A DNA stretch of 18,465 nt from CAYUMU01 sp964445985 (GTDB lineage Bacteria; Planctomycetota; Planctomycetia; Pirellulales; S012-138): contig CAYUMU010000111.1 in NCBI GenBank assembly GCA_964445985.1, positions 1 through 18,465 of the forward strand, written 5' to 3'. Each line of letters starts with the position of its first letter. Position 1 is the first letter of the stretch. Under the pieces are notes generated by a model, which was not told the origin of the DNA, did no database searches, and saw only the letters and a list, made by a program, of their open reading frames with translations. The position numbers were made by a program, and so were the translations under genes. Of this stretch, positions 7,383 through 15,599 are shown piece by piece.

Positions 7383-8336
7383 CTAACTATCGCCGCACGG
7401 CAAATGGAACCGCTGCTCGATAGACTCCGCTTCTTCCCAGGCTGCGGCGGCGAATTCACTTTGGCCGATCAGGTCGAGATTGGTTCCTTGGCGCCGCAGC
7501 ACGCGAGCCAGGCTTACCCACCAGCCAACGCTGGGGTTCCACTCCGAGACCGTAAGTGGGCGGAGGAACTCGCCCGCTTTGCGCCAGGCTTTCGTGGCCT
7601 GGGCGTAGTCGTGCTGGTGTTCACGTAACTGGGCGAGGACTTTCCACCACCGGCTTTGCTCATAGTTCAGGATCGAGCCGAAGCCGTTCTTCAGCATGTC
7701 ATCCAGCATGCAACGCGACTGATTGAGTATCTCCTGCGCCTCGTCGAGGTCGCCTCGCACCAAGGCGCAGCGGGCGAGGTCCGTATCGAGTCGAATATAG
7801 AATTGATGATGTTCTCGCATCGTTTCCGAGGCCGCGACGCTGGCTCGCAATTCTTCCAGCACTTGCTTGGCTTCTTCAGCTTGTCGCGTGTCGAGCAAGT
7901 AGCAGGCCAGCGAGTGCGTGCAAGCGCCGAATGCCAACTCCAGGTCCATTTCGCCCAGCCAGGTCCGCTCTGCAGTCGAGGCAATTCGAGCGTGTTCGAC
8001 CGCGCGATCCGGCTGATTCAAGTAGTCATGGATGCCGGCTGCGCGCAGATGCAAAGCGGAGACGCCTCTTGCATCGAAATCTGAGTGTTGCTCCAATTCG
8101 TAGATCTTGTGTAAGGCCGCGTCCCATTCACCTTGCCACTTCAATGCTTCGAACTCGTCGACGATTTTATCAGCGGCGGTCGGCTCGGGTGGCTCCATCT
8201 CCGACAGCAGCTTGAGCATCTCCGCGGTCAGTCGCTGAAAGGCGGCTCCATCCTGGGAACTCATGGCCTCGGTGAACTGTTCGATCTTTTCGATGAACTC
8301 AGCCGGCACTTCCGGTCCTTGATCGTGCTCGTCCAT
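7383..8336 (-). CDS. TPR-like helical repeat protein of unknown function
   Basis: 317 residues from ATG 8336, with AGGG six bases upstream. There is no signal peptide or membrane segment, so it should be cytoplasmic. It consists of paired amphipathic helices with tetratricopeptide-like character, for example EGDWDAA-type turns (EFEALKWQGEWDAALHKI), CYLLDTRQAEEAKQVLEEL, ARCALVRGDLDEAQEIL and the C-terminal AAAAWEEAESIEQRF. Such proteins usually act as scaffolds, so an enzyme activity is unlikely. The acidic first 60 residues (many Glu/Asp) lack repeats. Neighbours give no clue to the partner; the methyltransferase gene lies upstream in the same direction, 147 bases away. Confidence 0.8.
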   Translation of the reverse strand: MDEHDQGPEVPAEFIEKIEQFTEAMSSQDGAAFQRLTAEMLKLLSEMEPPEPTAADKIVDEFEALKWQGEWDAALHKIYELEQHSDFDARGVSALHLRAAGIHDYLNQPDRAVEHARIASTAERTWLGEMDLELAFGACTHSLACYLLDTRQAEEAKQVLEELRASVAASETMREHHQFYIRLDTDLARCALVRGDLDEAQEILNQSRCMLDDMLKNGFGSILNYEQSRWWKVLAQLREHQHDYAQATKAWRKAGEFLRPLTVSEWNPSVGWWVSLARVLRRQGTNLDLIGQSEFAAAAWEEAESIEQRFHLPCGDS

Positions 8337-8440
8337 TGTTCGCCCTATAGGTTCAGACGATCGTTCCCTTACGGAATGACACCACCTCTTTAGACGGCAT
8401 GCGCTGCCAAGAGTGCCATCGCGACGGTTGGCTATTCATT

Positions 8441-8470
8441 CCGCCCGCAATCACGGGCGGGACGCCCGTG
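8441..8470. repeat. nested GC-rich inverted repeats (REP-like/terminator)
   Basis: CCGCCCG (8441-8447) can pair with CGGGCGG (8454-8460). The overlapping CACGGGCG (8452-8459) can pair with CGCCCGTG (8463-8470) around a three-base loop. The two stems share 8454-8459 and are mutually exclusive. The element lies 14 bases beyond the methyltransferase stop. The phrase CACGGGCGGGACGCCCGTG resembles a palindrome I recall as recurrent between planctomycetal genes. It may terminate transcription, but there is no T-run. Confidence 0.5.
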
Positions 8471-8483
8471 CCACGGGGTTCGG

Positions 8484-9221
8484 TCACCCTTTGATACCCC
8501 GCAGCACCGCCCACATGTCCTGGCGCCAAGCGCAATCCACTTGGGCAAAGCCGGCTTCGCGAAAGTAGTCAAGCTGCTCGCCGATGGTCTGGTGACAGTC
8601 GTCGCCGCTGGCGCGAGGTTCGGCGTACCGGTCGATGTTGCGGGCTTTCCACTGGTGGAGCGCGTCGTGGAATGATTCGGCAATTTTGCCTGCGGCCACC
8701 ATGCGATCCATGTGGCGACCCCAGGTTTGCATTTGGGCCAGGTAGGCGCCGTCGTCTTCATCGCGAATTTCGTCGCCGTTGACCAGCAGTCCGCCGGGCG
8801 ACAACGCCGCATGGCAGCGGGCGTAAAGCTGCGATTTCTCGCCGGCATCCAAATGGTGAATGGCCGACATGCTCACAATGGCCGACGGCGCTCCTGTCAG
8901 CAGGCTGTCCCAGTTGGCCTGCAGCTTCGATATGCCAGTAGCCGCCCGTTCGCCGAAGGGGACCAAACGCTGCTGGGCAATCTCCAAAGCCGGCTCGGCC
9001 TGATCGATCACCAGCACCCGCGCGGCGGGTGACGCCGTAAGAATCTTCTCGGCCAGGCGACCGGTGCCGCCGCCCAAATCGACCACGTAGGCTTCGTGCT
9101 TGCCCGAGAGTAGGTTGCTAACGAGGAATTCTTGCAATTCAAGATAGTGAGGATGAACGTGCTCGGCCGAGGCGTCGTAGCCGGCGGCCAATTCGTGCTT
9201 GTTCCAGCGGTATTCGGTCAC
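8484..9221 (-). CDS. class I SAM-dependent methyltransferase
   Basis: 245 residues from GTG 9221, preceded by AGGA about ten bases upstream. Motif I of the Rossmann methyltransferase fold is VVDLGGGTG (46-54). Motif II is VLVIDQAEPAL (69-79), with D73 positioned for the SAM ribose. IVSMSAIHHLD corresponds to motif IV, and HAALSPGGLLVNGDE to motif VI. The overall pattern, including an N-terminal W-x-x-x-x-x-A-x-x-Y-D segment, resembles CmoA/UbiE-like small-molecule or tRNA-modifying methyltransferases, but the substrate cannot be read from the sequence. It follows rlmN on the same strand, 97 bases downstream, and may be co-transcribed. Confidence 0.87.
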   Translation of the reverse strand: MTEYRWNKHELAAGYDASAEHVHPHYLELQEFLVSNLLSGKHEAYVVDLGGGTGRLAEKILTASPAARVLVIDQAEPALEIAQQRLVPFGERAATGISKLQANWDSLLTGAPSAIVSMSAIHHLDAGEKSQLYARCHAALSPGGLLVNGDEIRDEDDGAYLAQMQTWGRHMDRMVAAGKIAESFHDALHQWKARNIDRYAEPRASGDDCHQTIGEQLDYFREAGFAQVDCAWRQDMWAVLRGIKG

Positions 9222-9317
9222 GAGGGTCCGTTCCTATTATGCAGGTTGTTTCGACGTTATACGCCTGAGCAGCGTCAGACCTAACAGGACCGCGGCCTAC
9301 CCTTTCGAGTTCGCGAC

Positions 9318-10451
9318 TTAACTCCGCCCCATCACCCCCACCCCGCCCTCCCCCGTCGATGCGGAGGAAGAAAGAGTCTGCGAGCGGCGGAGTTGCCCAC
9401 AAGCGGCGTTGATTTTATCGCCCTTGCGGCGCCGCACCTGCACGCGAATGCCGCCGTGTTCGAGCGTGGCGATGAACCGTTCCACGTCGTCGTCGGCTGG
9501 CGTGCGGTAAGGCAAGCCGGCGACCGGGTTGTAGGGAATCACGTTGAGCAGGGCTTCACGCCCGCGCAGCAGTTGCACCAATTGTAGGGCATGGTCCACG
9601 CTATCATTCTCGCCCGCCAGCAGCACGTATTCAAACGTGAGCCTGCGGCCCGTTCGCTGAAAGAAAGCTTCGGCGGCGGCCAGAATGGGAGCTAGGCCCG
9701 TCTTGGCGTTTACCTTCACCAGCCGGTCGCGGAGGTCGTCGTTAGGGGCGTGCAGCGACACGGCCAGATGATAGGGAATTTGCAGCTCGGCCAAACGGTG
9801 GATAGCCGGCGGCAGGCCCACGGTGGAAATCGTAATCCGTCGGGCACTGATGCCCAGGCCGGTGGCGTCGCTGGCATCGCCCAAGGCCGGCAACAGGTTG
9901 TCGAGGTTGGCCAGCGGCTCGCCCATGCCCATCACCACAATGTGGCTCAGGCGTTCGTCGGCCGGCAGCAACCGGTTGAGCTGCAATACTTGCTCCACGA
10001 TTTCGCCGCGGCTCAGGTTGCGGGCCACGCCATCGAGCCCGCTGGCGCAAAACACGCAACCCATCGCGCAGCCAACCTGCGTGCTGATGCAAATGGTGCG
10101 TCGCAGGGGGCCTTGCCGCAGCAGCACGCATTCAATCTGGTTGCCGTCGGGCCATTGCAGCAGCAGCTTTTCGGTGCCGTCTTCCGAGGTGAGATGGGCG
10201 GCGGTTTGAGCCGTCCACAGGGTGAATTCCGCGGCGAGCGCTTCGCGGAGGGCCTTGGGAAGATCGCTCATTTCTTCAAAGCTGCCGACCCTGCGTTCGA
10301 ACACCCAGCGACGAAGCTGGGCAGCCCGATATTTGGGCTGACCCTGCTGGGCCAGCCAGGCTTGCCAGGCGGGGAAATCGAGTTGCAAGAGATGTTGCAC
10401 GGAGCAGCGCTGAGGGGAAAACGTGACACGATGGAGAACGGCAGTTTTCAT
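9318..10451 (-). CDS. rlmN: dual-specificity RNA methyltransferase RlmN
   Basis: 377 residues from ATG 10451; the frame extends 36 codons upstream without protein character. This radical-SAM enzyme methylates C2 of A2503 in 23S rRNA and A37 of some tRNAs. The [4Fe-4S] motif is C128-x3-C132-x2-C135 (VGCAMGCVFCA). C121 and C351 (NAACGQL) match the conserved cysteines of E. coli RlmN (C118 and C355, the latter forming the methyl-carrying mCys). GMGEPL (about residues 175-180) is the SAM-binding GGEP-type motif. The last 23 residues, ending STGEGGVGVMGRS, form a low-complexity tail not expected in the family; it is encoded by a G/C-skewed tract. The Shine-Dalgarno is poor. The gene lies 143 bases after dxs. 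Confidence 0.95.
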   Translation of the reverse strand: MKTAVLHRVTFSPQRCSVQHLLQLDFPAWQAWLAQQGQPKYRAAQLRRWVFERRVGSFEEMSDLPKALREALAAEFTLWTAQTAAHLTSEDGTEKLLLQWPDGNQIECVLLRQGPLRRTICISTQVGCAMGCVFCASGLDGVARNLSRGEIVEQVLQLNRLLPADERLSHIVVMGMGEPLANLDNLLPALGDASDATGLGISARRITISTVGLPPAIHRLAELQIPYHLAVSLHAPNDDLRDRLVKVNAKTGLAPILAAAEAFFQRTGRRLTFEYVLLAGENDSVDHALQLVQLLRGREALLNVIPYNPVAGLPYRTPADDDVERFIATLEHGGIRVQVRRRKGDKINAACGQLRRSQTLSSSASTGEGGVGVMGRS

Positions 10452-10550
10452 TGTGGCCGGGCCAGGCCGAGTTTCCAAGGGGCCGGCACGCTGGCCAGAT
10501 ATTTGCAGATAGTGCGCAGCCGCGGCCGTTTGGCGATCCTCCACCCGGAA

Positions 10551-10571
10551 GGTACGCACGGGGTGCGTACC
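10551..10571. repeat. perfect 9-bp inverted repeat after dxs
   Basis: GGTACGCAC (10551-10559) and GTGCGTACC (10563-10571) are perfect reverse complements around GGG. The pairing extends on both sides (AAG outside left, CTT outside right) with one bulged C. It begins 24 bases past the dxs stop and about 100 bases before the rlmN start. It could be a terminator without a T-run, an attenuator between dxs and rlmN, or a dispersed palindromic repeat. Confidence 0.5.
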
Positions 10572-10594
10572 CTTGCTGCCTTATCTACCTTAGT

Positions 10595-12511
10595 TTAACT
10601 GACCCGCCTGGGCGCGCTGAGGGGCACCGCGTCTTGGATGGCTGCTTTGCGGCAGGCGGCGACGAGGCCGGCGGCGTCGAGGCCCAGGTCGGCCAGGAGT
10701 TCGGCCCGTTCGCCGTGTTCGATAAAGCGATCGGGGATACCGAGGCGGCGGACGTGGCTCACATCCACGCCGGCGTCGACGGCCGCTTCGATCACGGCGC
10801 TGCCAAAGCCGCCTTGCAGGCAGCCTTCTTCCACCGTCAGCACAAAGGGACTGTCGGCAATCGCGGCCAGAATGGTTTCGGTATCGAGCGGTTTGATAAA
10901 CCGGGCGTTGACCACGCCCACATCAATGCCGTCTTCGGCCAGAATTTCCACGGCCTGCATGGCGTCGGCCAGGAGGGTGCCGCACACAATCAGGGTGCCT
11001 TCGCGGCCGGTGCGAATGACTTCGGCGCGGCCCAACTCGACCGCGGCCGGGCGGCGGTCGATCTTGACCGCTTTGTCTTTGGGGTAGCGGATGGAAACGG
11101 GTCCGTCGTGGGCCAGCGAGAAGTCGAGCATGAGCTTGAGGTCGAGCTCGTCGCCGGGCGCGGTGACCACCATGTTCGGGAACACCCGCATGTAGGCCAG
11201 GTCGAACACGCCGTGATGCGTGGGGCCGTCGGGGCCGGTCAGGCCGGCGCGGTCGAGCAGGAACGAAACCGGCAGGTTCTGCAGGGCCACTTCCTGAAAG
11301 ATCTGGTCGTAGCTGCGTTGCAAAAAGGTGCTGTAGATATCGACAATCGGCCGCAAGCCCGCTTTGGCCTGGCCGGCGGCAAAAGCCACGGCGTGCGATT
11401 CGCAAATGCCCACGTCGAAGAACCGCTCGGGGAACTGGTCGCGAACCGTTTCGAGCTTGTTGCCCTGGCACATGGCGGCGGTGAGCACCGTGACGCGCGG
11501 GTTGCGTTTCATGGCGTCGAACACGGCGTCGCTGGCCGCATGGGTATAGGTTCGCGACGAGCTTTTCTGAATGGAAATCACGCATTCCCGTTCACGCTGG
11601 AACGGGGCGGGCGTGTGGAAGAACACGGGGTCTTCTTCGGCCGGTTTGAAGCCTTGGCCCTTGTTGGTGATCACGTGCAGCAGCACGGGGCGGTCGGCCT
11701 TCTTCACCATTTTGAGGTAGCGCCGCAGCTCGGGCAGGTTGTGGCCGTCCACCGGACCCACGTAGCGAAAGCCCAGCTCTTCGAACAAAATGCCGCCTTG
11801 GAGGCCGCTTTTGAGGCCCTCTTTGATTTGCCAAAGCAGCTTTTCGGCCGAATCGCCCACCAGGGGCACGCCCTTGAGCAGGCGGGAAACCTCGTGCTTG
11901 AGGCCCCGGTAAACGGGGTTGTTGCGAAGGCGGTCAAGGTAGTTGGCCAGCCCCCCCACGCGAGGGCAGATCGACATTTTATTGTCGTTGAGCACCACGA
12001 TCAGGCCCTGCTGCCGCATGCCGCCGGCATTGTTGAGGGCTTCGAACACAATGCCCGAGGGGAGGGCGCCGTCGCCGATCACGGCCACCGCGTGGCGTTT
12101 GCTGTCGCCCACGAGGTCGTCGCCCGACTTGAGGCCCATCACGCTGGAAACGCTGCAACCGGCGTGGCCGGTCATGAACAGGTCGTATTCGCTCTCGGCC
12201 GGATTGGGGTAGCCCATCAGACCGCCCTTGGAGCGGATGCTGGAAAACCGCGGATACCGGCCGGTGACCAGTTTGTGGGGATAGATCTGATGCCCGGTAT
12301 CCCAGATCAGGCGATCGCGGCGAAAGTCGAACGAGGTATGCAGGGCCAGGCAGAGCTCGACCACGCCCAGGTTGGAGGCGAAGTGGGCACTCTTGGCGTT
12401 GACCAGGTTGCAGAGCACCTCGCGCATTTCGACCGCCAGTTGTTCCAACTCAGCGAGCGACAGTCGTCGCAGGTCGGCGGGCGATTCAATTTTGGAGAGC
12501 AGATCGTCCAT
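10595..12511 (-). CDS. dxs: 1-deoxy-D-xylulose-5-phosphate synthase
   Basis: 638 residues, close to the usual 620-640. It condenses pyruvate and glyceraldehyde 3-phosphate to DXP, the first step of the MEP isoprenoid pathway, using thiamine diphosphate. The N-terminal domain has H43 in SAHFASNLGVVEL, the ThDP/metal motif GDGALPSG (146-153) through NDN (175-177), and HQIYPHKLVTGR. The central pyrimidine-binding domain has DVGICESHAV with the catalytic Glu, IYSTFLQRSYDQ, and DRAGLTGPDGPTHHG. The usual E-Q-H reads E-S-H, a small deviation. A transketolase C-terminal domain completes the protein. The ATG overlaps the ispA TGA by one base, so translation is probably coupled to ispA. Confidence 0.97.
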   Translation of the reverse strand: MDDLLSKIESPADLRRLSLAELEQLAVEMREVLCNLVNAKSAHFASNLGVVELCLALHTSFDFRRDRLIWDTGHQIYPHKLVTGRYPRFSSIRSKGGLMGYPNPAESEYDLFMTGHAGCSVSSVMGLKSGDDLVGDSKRHAVAVIGDGALPSGIVFEALNNAGGMRQQGLIVVLNDNKMSICPRVGGLANYLDRLRNNPVYRGLKHEVSRLLKGVPLVGDSAEKLLWQIKEGLKSGLQGGILFEELGFRYVGPVDGHNLPELRRYLKMVKKADRPVLLHVITNKGQGFKPAEEDPVFFHTPAPFQRERECVISIQKSSSRTYTHAASDAVFDAMKRNPRVTVLTAAMCQGNKLETVRDQFPERFFDVGICESHAVAFAAGQAKAGLRPIVDIYSTFLQRSYDQIFQEVALQNLPVSFLLDRAGLTGPDGPTHHGVFDLAYMRVFPNMVVTAPGDELDLKLMLDFSLAHDGPVSIRYPKDKAVKIDRRPAAVELGRAEVIRTGREGTLIVCGTLLADAMQAVEILAEDGIDVGVVNARFIKPLDTETILAAIADSPFVLTVEEGCLQGGFGSAVIEAAVDAGVDVSHVRRLGIPDRFIEHGERAELLADLGLDAAGLVAACRKAAIQDAVPLSAPRRVS

Positions 12512-13431
12512 CAGCGGTCCCTTTGGATTACAAACTGGGCTAGCGCTTCCAAGCCATCCGTTTGGGGAGCCAGCACGGCCGTGGCAGCCAGCGCCCGATC
12601 GGCGTAGGTCTTTGCTCTGGCCAGGCTTTGCTCCACGCCCAACAGGCCGGGGTAGGTAAGCTTCCCGCGGCCTGCATCCTTTCCAACGCGTTTTCCCATC
12701 GCGTCTTCGTTCCCGAGCACGTCGAGGACATCGTCCATCACTTGAAACGACATCCCGAGGTTATAACCGTAGTTCTCCAGCGCATCCAACCGGTCTGGCT
12801 CGGCTTGCGCGCAAATTCCGCCCAAACGGGCTGACACCGCGAACATGGCCGCCGTTTTACGGGCGTGAATGGCCGCCAGCCAATCGGCCGACCCTGCCTG
12901 ATGTTCGGCCGCGAGGTCGTCGGCCTGACCGCCCACCAAACCGGCCGCGCCCGCCGCCTGAGCCAGGGCCGCACAGCCGGCCGCCGCGGCCGCGGGGGGG
13001 CGGACATGTTGCGCAAGCACTTCAAAGGCAAGAGTTTGCAACGCATCGCCCGCGAGAATGGCCGTGGCCTCATCGAACTGCTTATGGCAGGTGGGCCGGC
13101 CGCGACGGAGGTCGTCGTCGTCCATCGCCGGCAGATCGTCGTGAATCAGCGAATAGGCGTGGATCATTTCCACCGCGCAGGCCGCCGGCAGGGCGAGGGT
13201 TCTGTCGGCCTGGCAGGTTTCGGCCGCCAACAGCACCAACATGGGCCGCAATCGCTTGCCGGGGGCCAACAGGCTGTAACGCATGGCTGCCCGCAGATTG
13301 GCAGGGCACACGCGGCCGAGCGCGTCGGGCTGGCTTTCAAAGGCGGTGTACCGGTCGAGGGCGGCATCGGTATCGCGCCGCGCCGCCGCGGCGTACTGGT
13401 GCAGATCGAAAGAAGCGGAAGTTTGGGGCAT
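12511..13431 (-). CDS. ispA: short-chain polyprenyl (geranyl/farnesyl) diphosphate synthase
   Basis: 306 residues, typical for IspA. It joins DMAPP/GPP with IPP to make C15 or C20 prenyl diphosphates in the cytoplasm. The first Asp-rich motif is DDLPAMD (98-104) and the second is DDVLD (233-237); GKRLRP (58-63) binds IPP, and KDAGRGKLTYP lies after the second motif. His and Ser precede the first motif, and the region DDLPAMDDDDLRRGRPTCH matches bacterial FPP/GGPP synthases. Chain length is not certain from the sequence. The stop overlaps the dxs start by one base. No xseB, the common upstream partner, is found. The Shine-Dalgarno is weak. Confidence 0.94.
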   Translation of the reverse strand: MPQTSASFDLHQYAAAARRDTDAALDRYTAFESQPDALGRVCPANLRAAMRYSLLAPGKRLRPMLVLLAAETCQADRTLALPAACAVEMIHAYSLIHDDLPAMDDDDLRRGRPTCHKQFDEATAILAGDALQTLAFEVLAQHVRPPAAAAAGCAALAQAAGAAGLVGGQADDLAAEHQAGSADWLAAIHARKTAAMFAVSARLGGICAQAEPDRLDALENYGYNLGMSFQVMDDVLDVLGNEDAMGKRVGKDAGRGKLTYPGLLGVEQSLARAKTYADRALAATAVLAPQTDGLEALAQFVIQRDR

Positions 13432-14055
13432 GATTCGCGAGCGTGCCTACAGGGCGAGCCGTTGACTGGCGGGAAGCGGACTAAAGTTTCTCACCGGCGG
13501 CGGTTAGCCTCACTCCCATCTCCGGGCTCCATTTGCGGCCACGCAGGGGCCAAGGGGAGCCGGCGCACCACCTCCTAAGAGGGATGCGCCGCTATGAGTT
13601 AGGGCAGGCACAGTCATCAATTCTAAATCAGCGCCACCGCGGCGTCCACGACTTGAAACCGAAGGAAAGCCGACTTCTGCCCGGTTTACATGACGAAATG
13701 CCGCCAGCGGGCTTACTCATCCATTATCCCCTCGCTATTTCCGTGGGGAAATGGGCGTGCTGATGGTTTTGCCCAAGATCGGGGGTGGAAACGGGGTAAG
13801 CTGCCGGCGACTTTGACGGCCATTCCCGATTTCGCGGCGTTTGCGGACGGAACGCCGAGAACCCCGCCCCAGTCGCGGCCGATATGGCTAAACTGAAGCG
13901 AGTCGCCCCGCCGGTCGCTGTGCGGCATCCCGCTTTGGGTTGTCGGTTCCGCCGGTTTTCCTCTCGCAACCTTTGGCAACGATGCTACGTAAGTACGACC
14001 ATTCGGCAGCAGCATGCGCCGAGCATCCGGCCCACAAGACCCGTAATCGGTTCGA
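13432..14055. other. 624-base divergent intergenic region without a gene
   Basis: Promoters of ispA (minus) and the prepilin-peptidase-like gene (plus) should lie here. I found no conserved frame on either strand, and in particular no xseB or small RNA I recognise. Two hairpins are visible: 13561-13591 (separate entry) and a smaller one with ATTTCC (13737-13742) and GGAAAT (13747-13752) around GTGG, extended by a G-T and a C-G pair. Small frames at 13533-13763 and 13690-13896 have no family resemblance or starts with ribosome binding sites. Confidence 0.4.
13561..13591. promoter_or_regulatory. strong hairpin in the ispA upstream region
   Basis: CGGCGCA (13561-13567) pairs with TGCGCCG (13585-13591). 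An inner stem CCTC (13571-13574)/GAGG (13579-13582) closes a CTAA loop, leaving a small internal loop. On the minus strand it lies about 130 bases upstream of the ispA start and carries the Shine-Dalgarno-like AGGAGGT inside the hairpin. A leader-attenuation or upstream-ORF role is conceivable; a terminator for transcripts on either strand is equally possible. Confidence 0.4.
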
Positions 14056-15543
14056 TTGACCGTGAATGATTCTGAATCGCCGCAGGATGAAGAAATCCGC
14101 CCGGCAGCGAGCTCGTCACCGCGGGTGCGCGTCATTTCCATGCTGGCCGTCGCCACGGTGTTGCTGGCGGCGCTGTTGCCGGTCCTGCGGTCGACCACGC
14201 CCGTGAGCCGGTTTCGGGGCGATATCGATAGCCGCTCCACCAAGGAAGTTGTGCAGGCGATTGCCCTGGAGTCGATCACCGGGCTGTGGTTCTTGGCCGT
14301 GGGAGCGGCGCTGGGCAGTTTTTTGAATGTGGTGGTGTACCGCATGCCGCGGCGGGAGTCGGTGATTTGGCGGCCGTCTTACTGCCCTCGCTGCCATAGT
14401 CCGATTCGCCTTTCCGACAACTTGCCGATGTGGGGGTGGGTGCGATTGAAAGGTCACTGCCGCGATTGTTGGCTGCCGATCTCGCTGCGTTATCCGCTGG
14501 TGGAACTGGCCCTGGGCTGGATGTTTTTCGGCCTGGCGCAGTGGGAACTGCTCTCGGGCGGGGCCAACTTGCCGGTGCGGGAGATCCATCGGCTGGCCGG
14601 GGCCATGTATGTGCTCTGGGATCCCCACTGGCAACTGATCGCCATCTTTTGTTTTCATGGGCTGCTGGTGTTTATGCTCTCAGGCTGGGCCCTGATGGCG
14701 TGGGACGGTCGCCGGCCCCCGTGGTATTACGCCGCCTTTAGCATCGCGGCCGGAGCGCTTTTGCCGCTGTGGAAACCCTACCTGCATCCGTTGCCGGCTT
14801 GCGATGTAAACGCTCTGCAATGGCTGAATGTGCATCTTTCGGCCGGCCCGCAACTTACTTCGGCGGCAGGCATTGTGGCGGGCGCGCTCTTGGGCTGGTT
14901 GGGGTCGCTCTCCGACTCGCTCCGCTGGAGAGAAGCCTCATCAGCCCGCTCCATCTATCCCAGTTCCCTCAACTCGATCTTTGCCATGGCCATGGTGGGC
15001 GCCTTTTTGGGATGGCAGGCCGTACTGTGGGCAGGGCTTATCACGAGCCTGATTCAACTGCTCGCGCGGTTAGAAGCTCTGTGCCTCTCGCCAGAATTGT
15101 CGCGAGAACGATATCGGGAAGTTCATCCAGACGTGAATCCAGAGGCCGATCGAGAGACACTCGGCGAAACGCCTCCGGTTCGCCCTGCTCGCTTGGCACG
15201 GCTGGGCCGCATGCCGTGGGTGGCGGCGCTCGGCATTGGCGCTTTTATCACGCTGCTCGGTTGGCGATGGCTTTGGGCCGCGAAGTTGATGCCTGAAGGA
15301 CAGCCTGGGTGGTGGATCATCGCTCTGCCCGCAGGCATGCTGCTGATGAACTGGATGGCCCAGGGCATGGGCAATCGCATGCCGGCGCCGCCTTGCCCAA
15401 CGCGGCCTGCCGAGCCAAGTTCTGTTCCCCACCCCGCAAGCGAAGAACTCCCATCGCTGCCCGAGGCGCCACTGCCACCGGAAACTCCGCCCACTTCCGA
15501 CGAAATGCCGACAATCGATTACCCCGAGCGCAATTTGGATTAA
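14056..15543 (+). CDS. prepilin-peptidase-like (A24) membrane protein lacking GxGD
   Basis: 495 residues from TTG 14056 (GTG 14062 is equally possible; neither has a clear Shine-Dalgarno). Eight or nine hydrophobic segments mark an inner-membrane protein. Residues 85-155 match the prepilin peptidase N-terminal domain: GSFLNVVVYRMPRRES, with zinc-type pairs C110-x2-C113 and C135-x2-C138 and PISLRYPLVELALG. The first catalytic Asp of A24 peptidases may be D217 (LMAWDGRRPP). The second, in GxGD before a GA-x-LGW helix, is absent: the matching stretch reads SLNS (304-307) before IFAMAMVGAFLGW. The Pro-rich C-terminus (about 440-495) is unusual. Either it is a non-proteolytic relative or catalysis uses another residue. 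No pilin or secretion genes are adjacent. Confidence 0.83.
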   Translation: MTVNDSESPQDEEIRPAASSSPRVRVISMLAVATVLLAALLPVLRSTTPVSRFRGDIDSRSTKEVVQAIALESITGLWFLAVGAALGSFLNVVVYRMPRRESVIWRPSYCPRCHSPIRLSDNLPMWGWVRLKGHCRDCWLPISLRYPLVELALGWMFFGLAQWELLSGGANLPVREIHRLAGAMYVLWDPHWQLIAIFCFHGLLVFMLSGWALMAWDGRRPPWYYAAFSIAAGALLPLWKPYLHPLPACDVNALQWLNVHLSAGPQLTSAAGIVAGALLGWLGSLSDSLRWREASSARSIYPSSLNSIFAMAMVGAFLGWQAVLWAGLITSLIQLLARLEALCLSPELSRERYREVHPDVNPEADRETLGETPPVRPARLARLGRMPWVAALGIGAFITLLGWRWLWAAKLMPEGQPGWWIIALPAGMLLMNWMAQGMGNRMPAPPCPTRPAEPSSVPHPASEELPSLPEAPLPPETPPTSDEMPTIDYPERNLD

Positions 15544-15599
15544 ACTGTCGGCAATCTGCTTTCGCTCGCCGCCCCGCTGCTTTGCCAGGAGAACCCTTC

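Noticed and set aside
10451..12607. 718-residue plus-strand open frame
   Set aside because: It is antisense to dxs and part of rlmN and ispA. Its composition (very rich in His, Gly, Ala, Gln) is that of an antisense shadow of GC-rich coding sequence, and the minus-strand genes have clear motifs.
13713..14345. 210-residue minus-strand open frame
   Set aside because: It overlaps the start of the prepilin-peptidase-like gene, is Ser/Arg/Thr-rich without a recognisable domain, and lacks a ribosome binding site.
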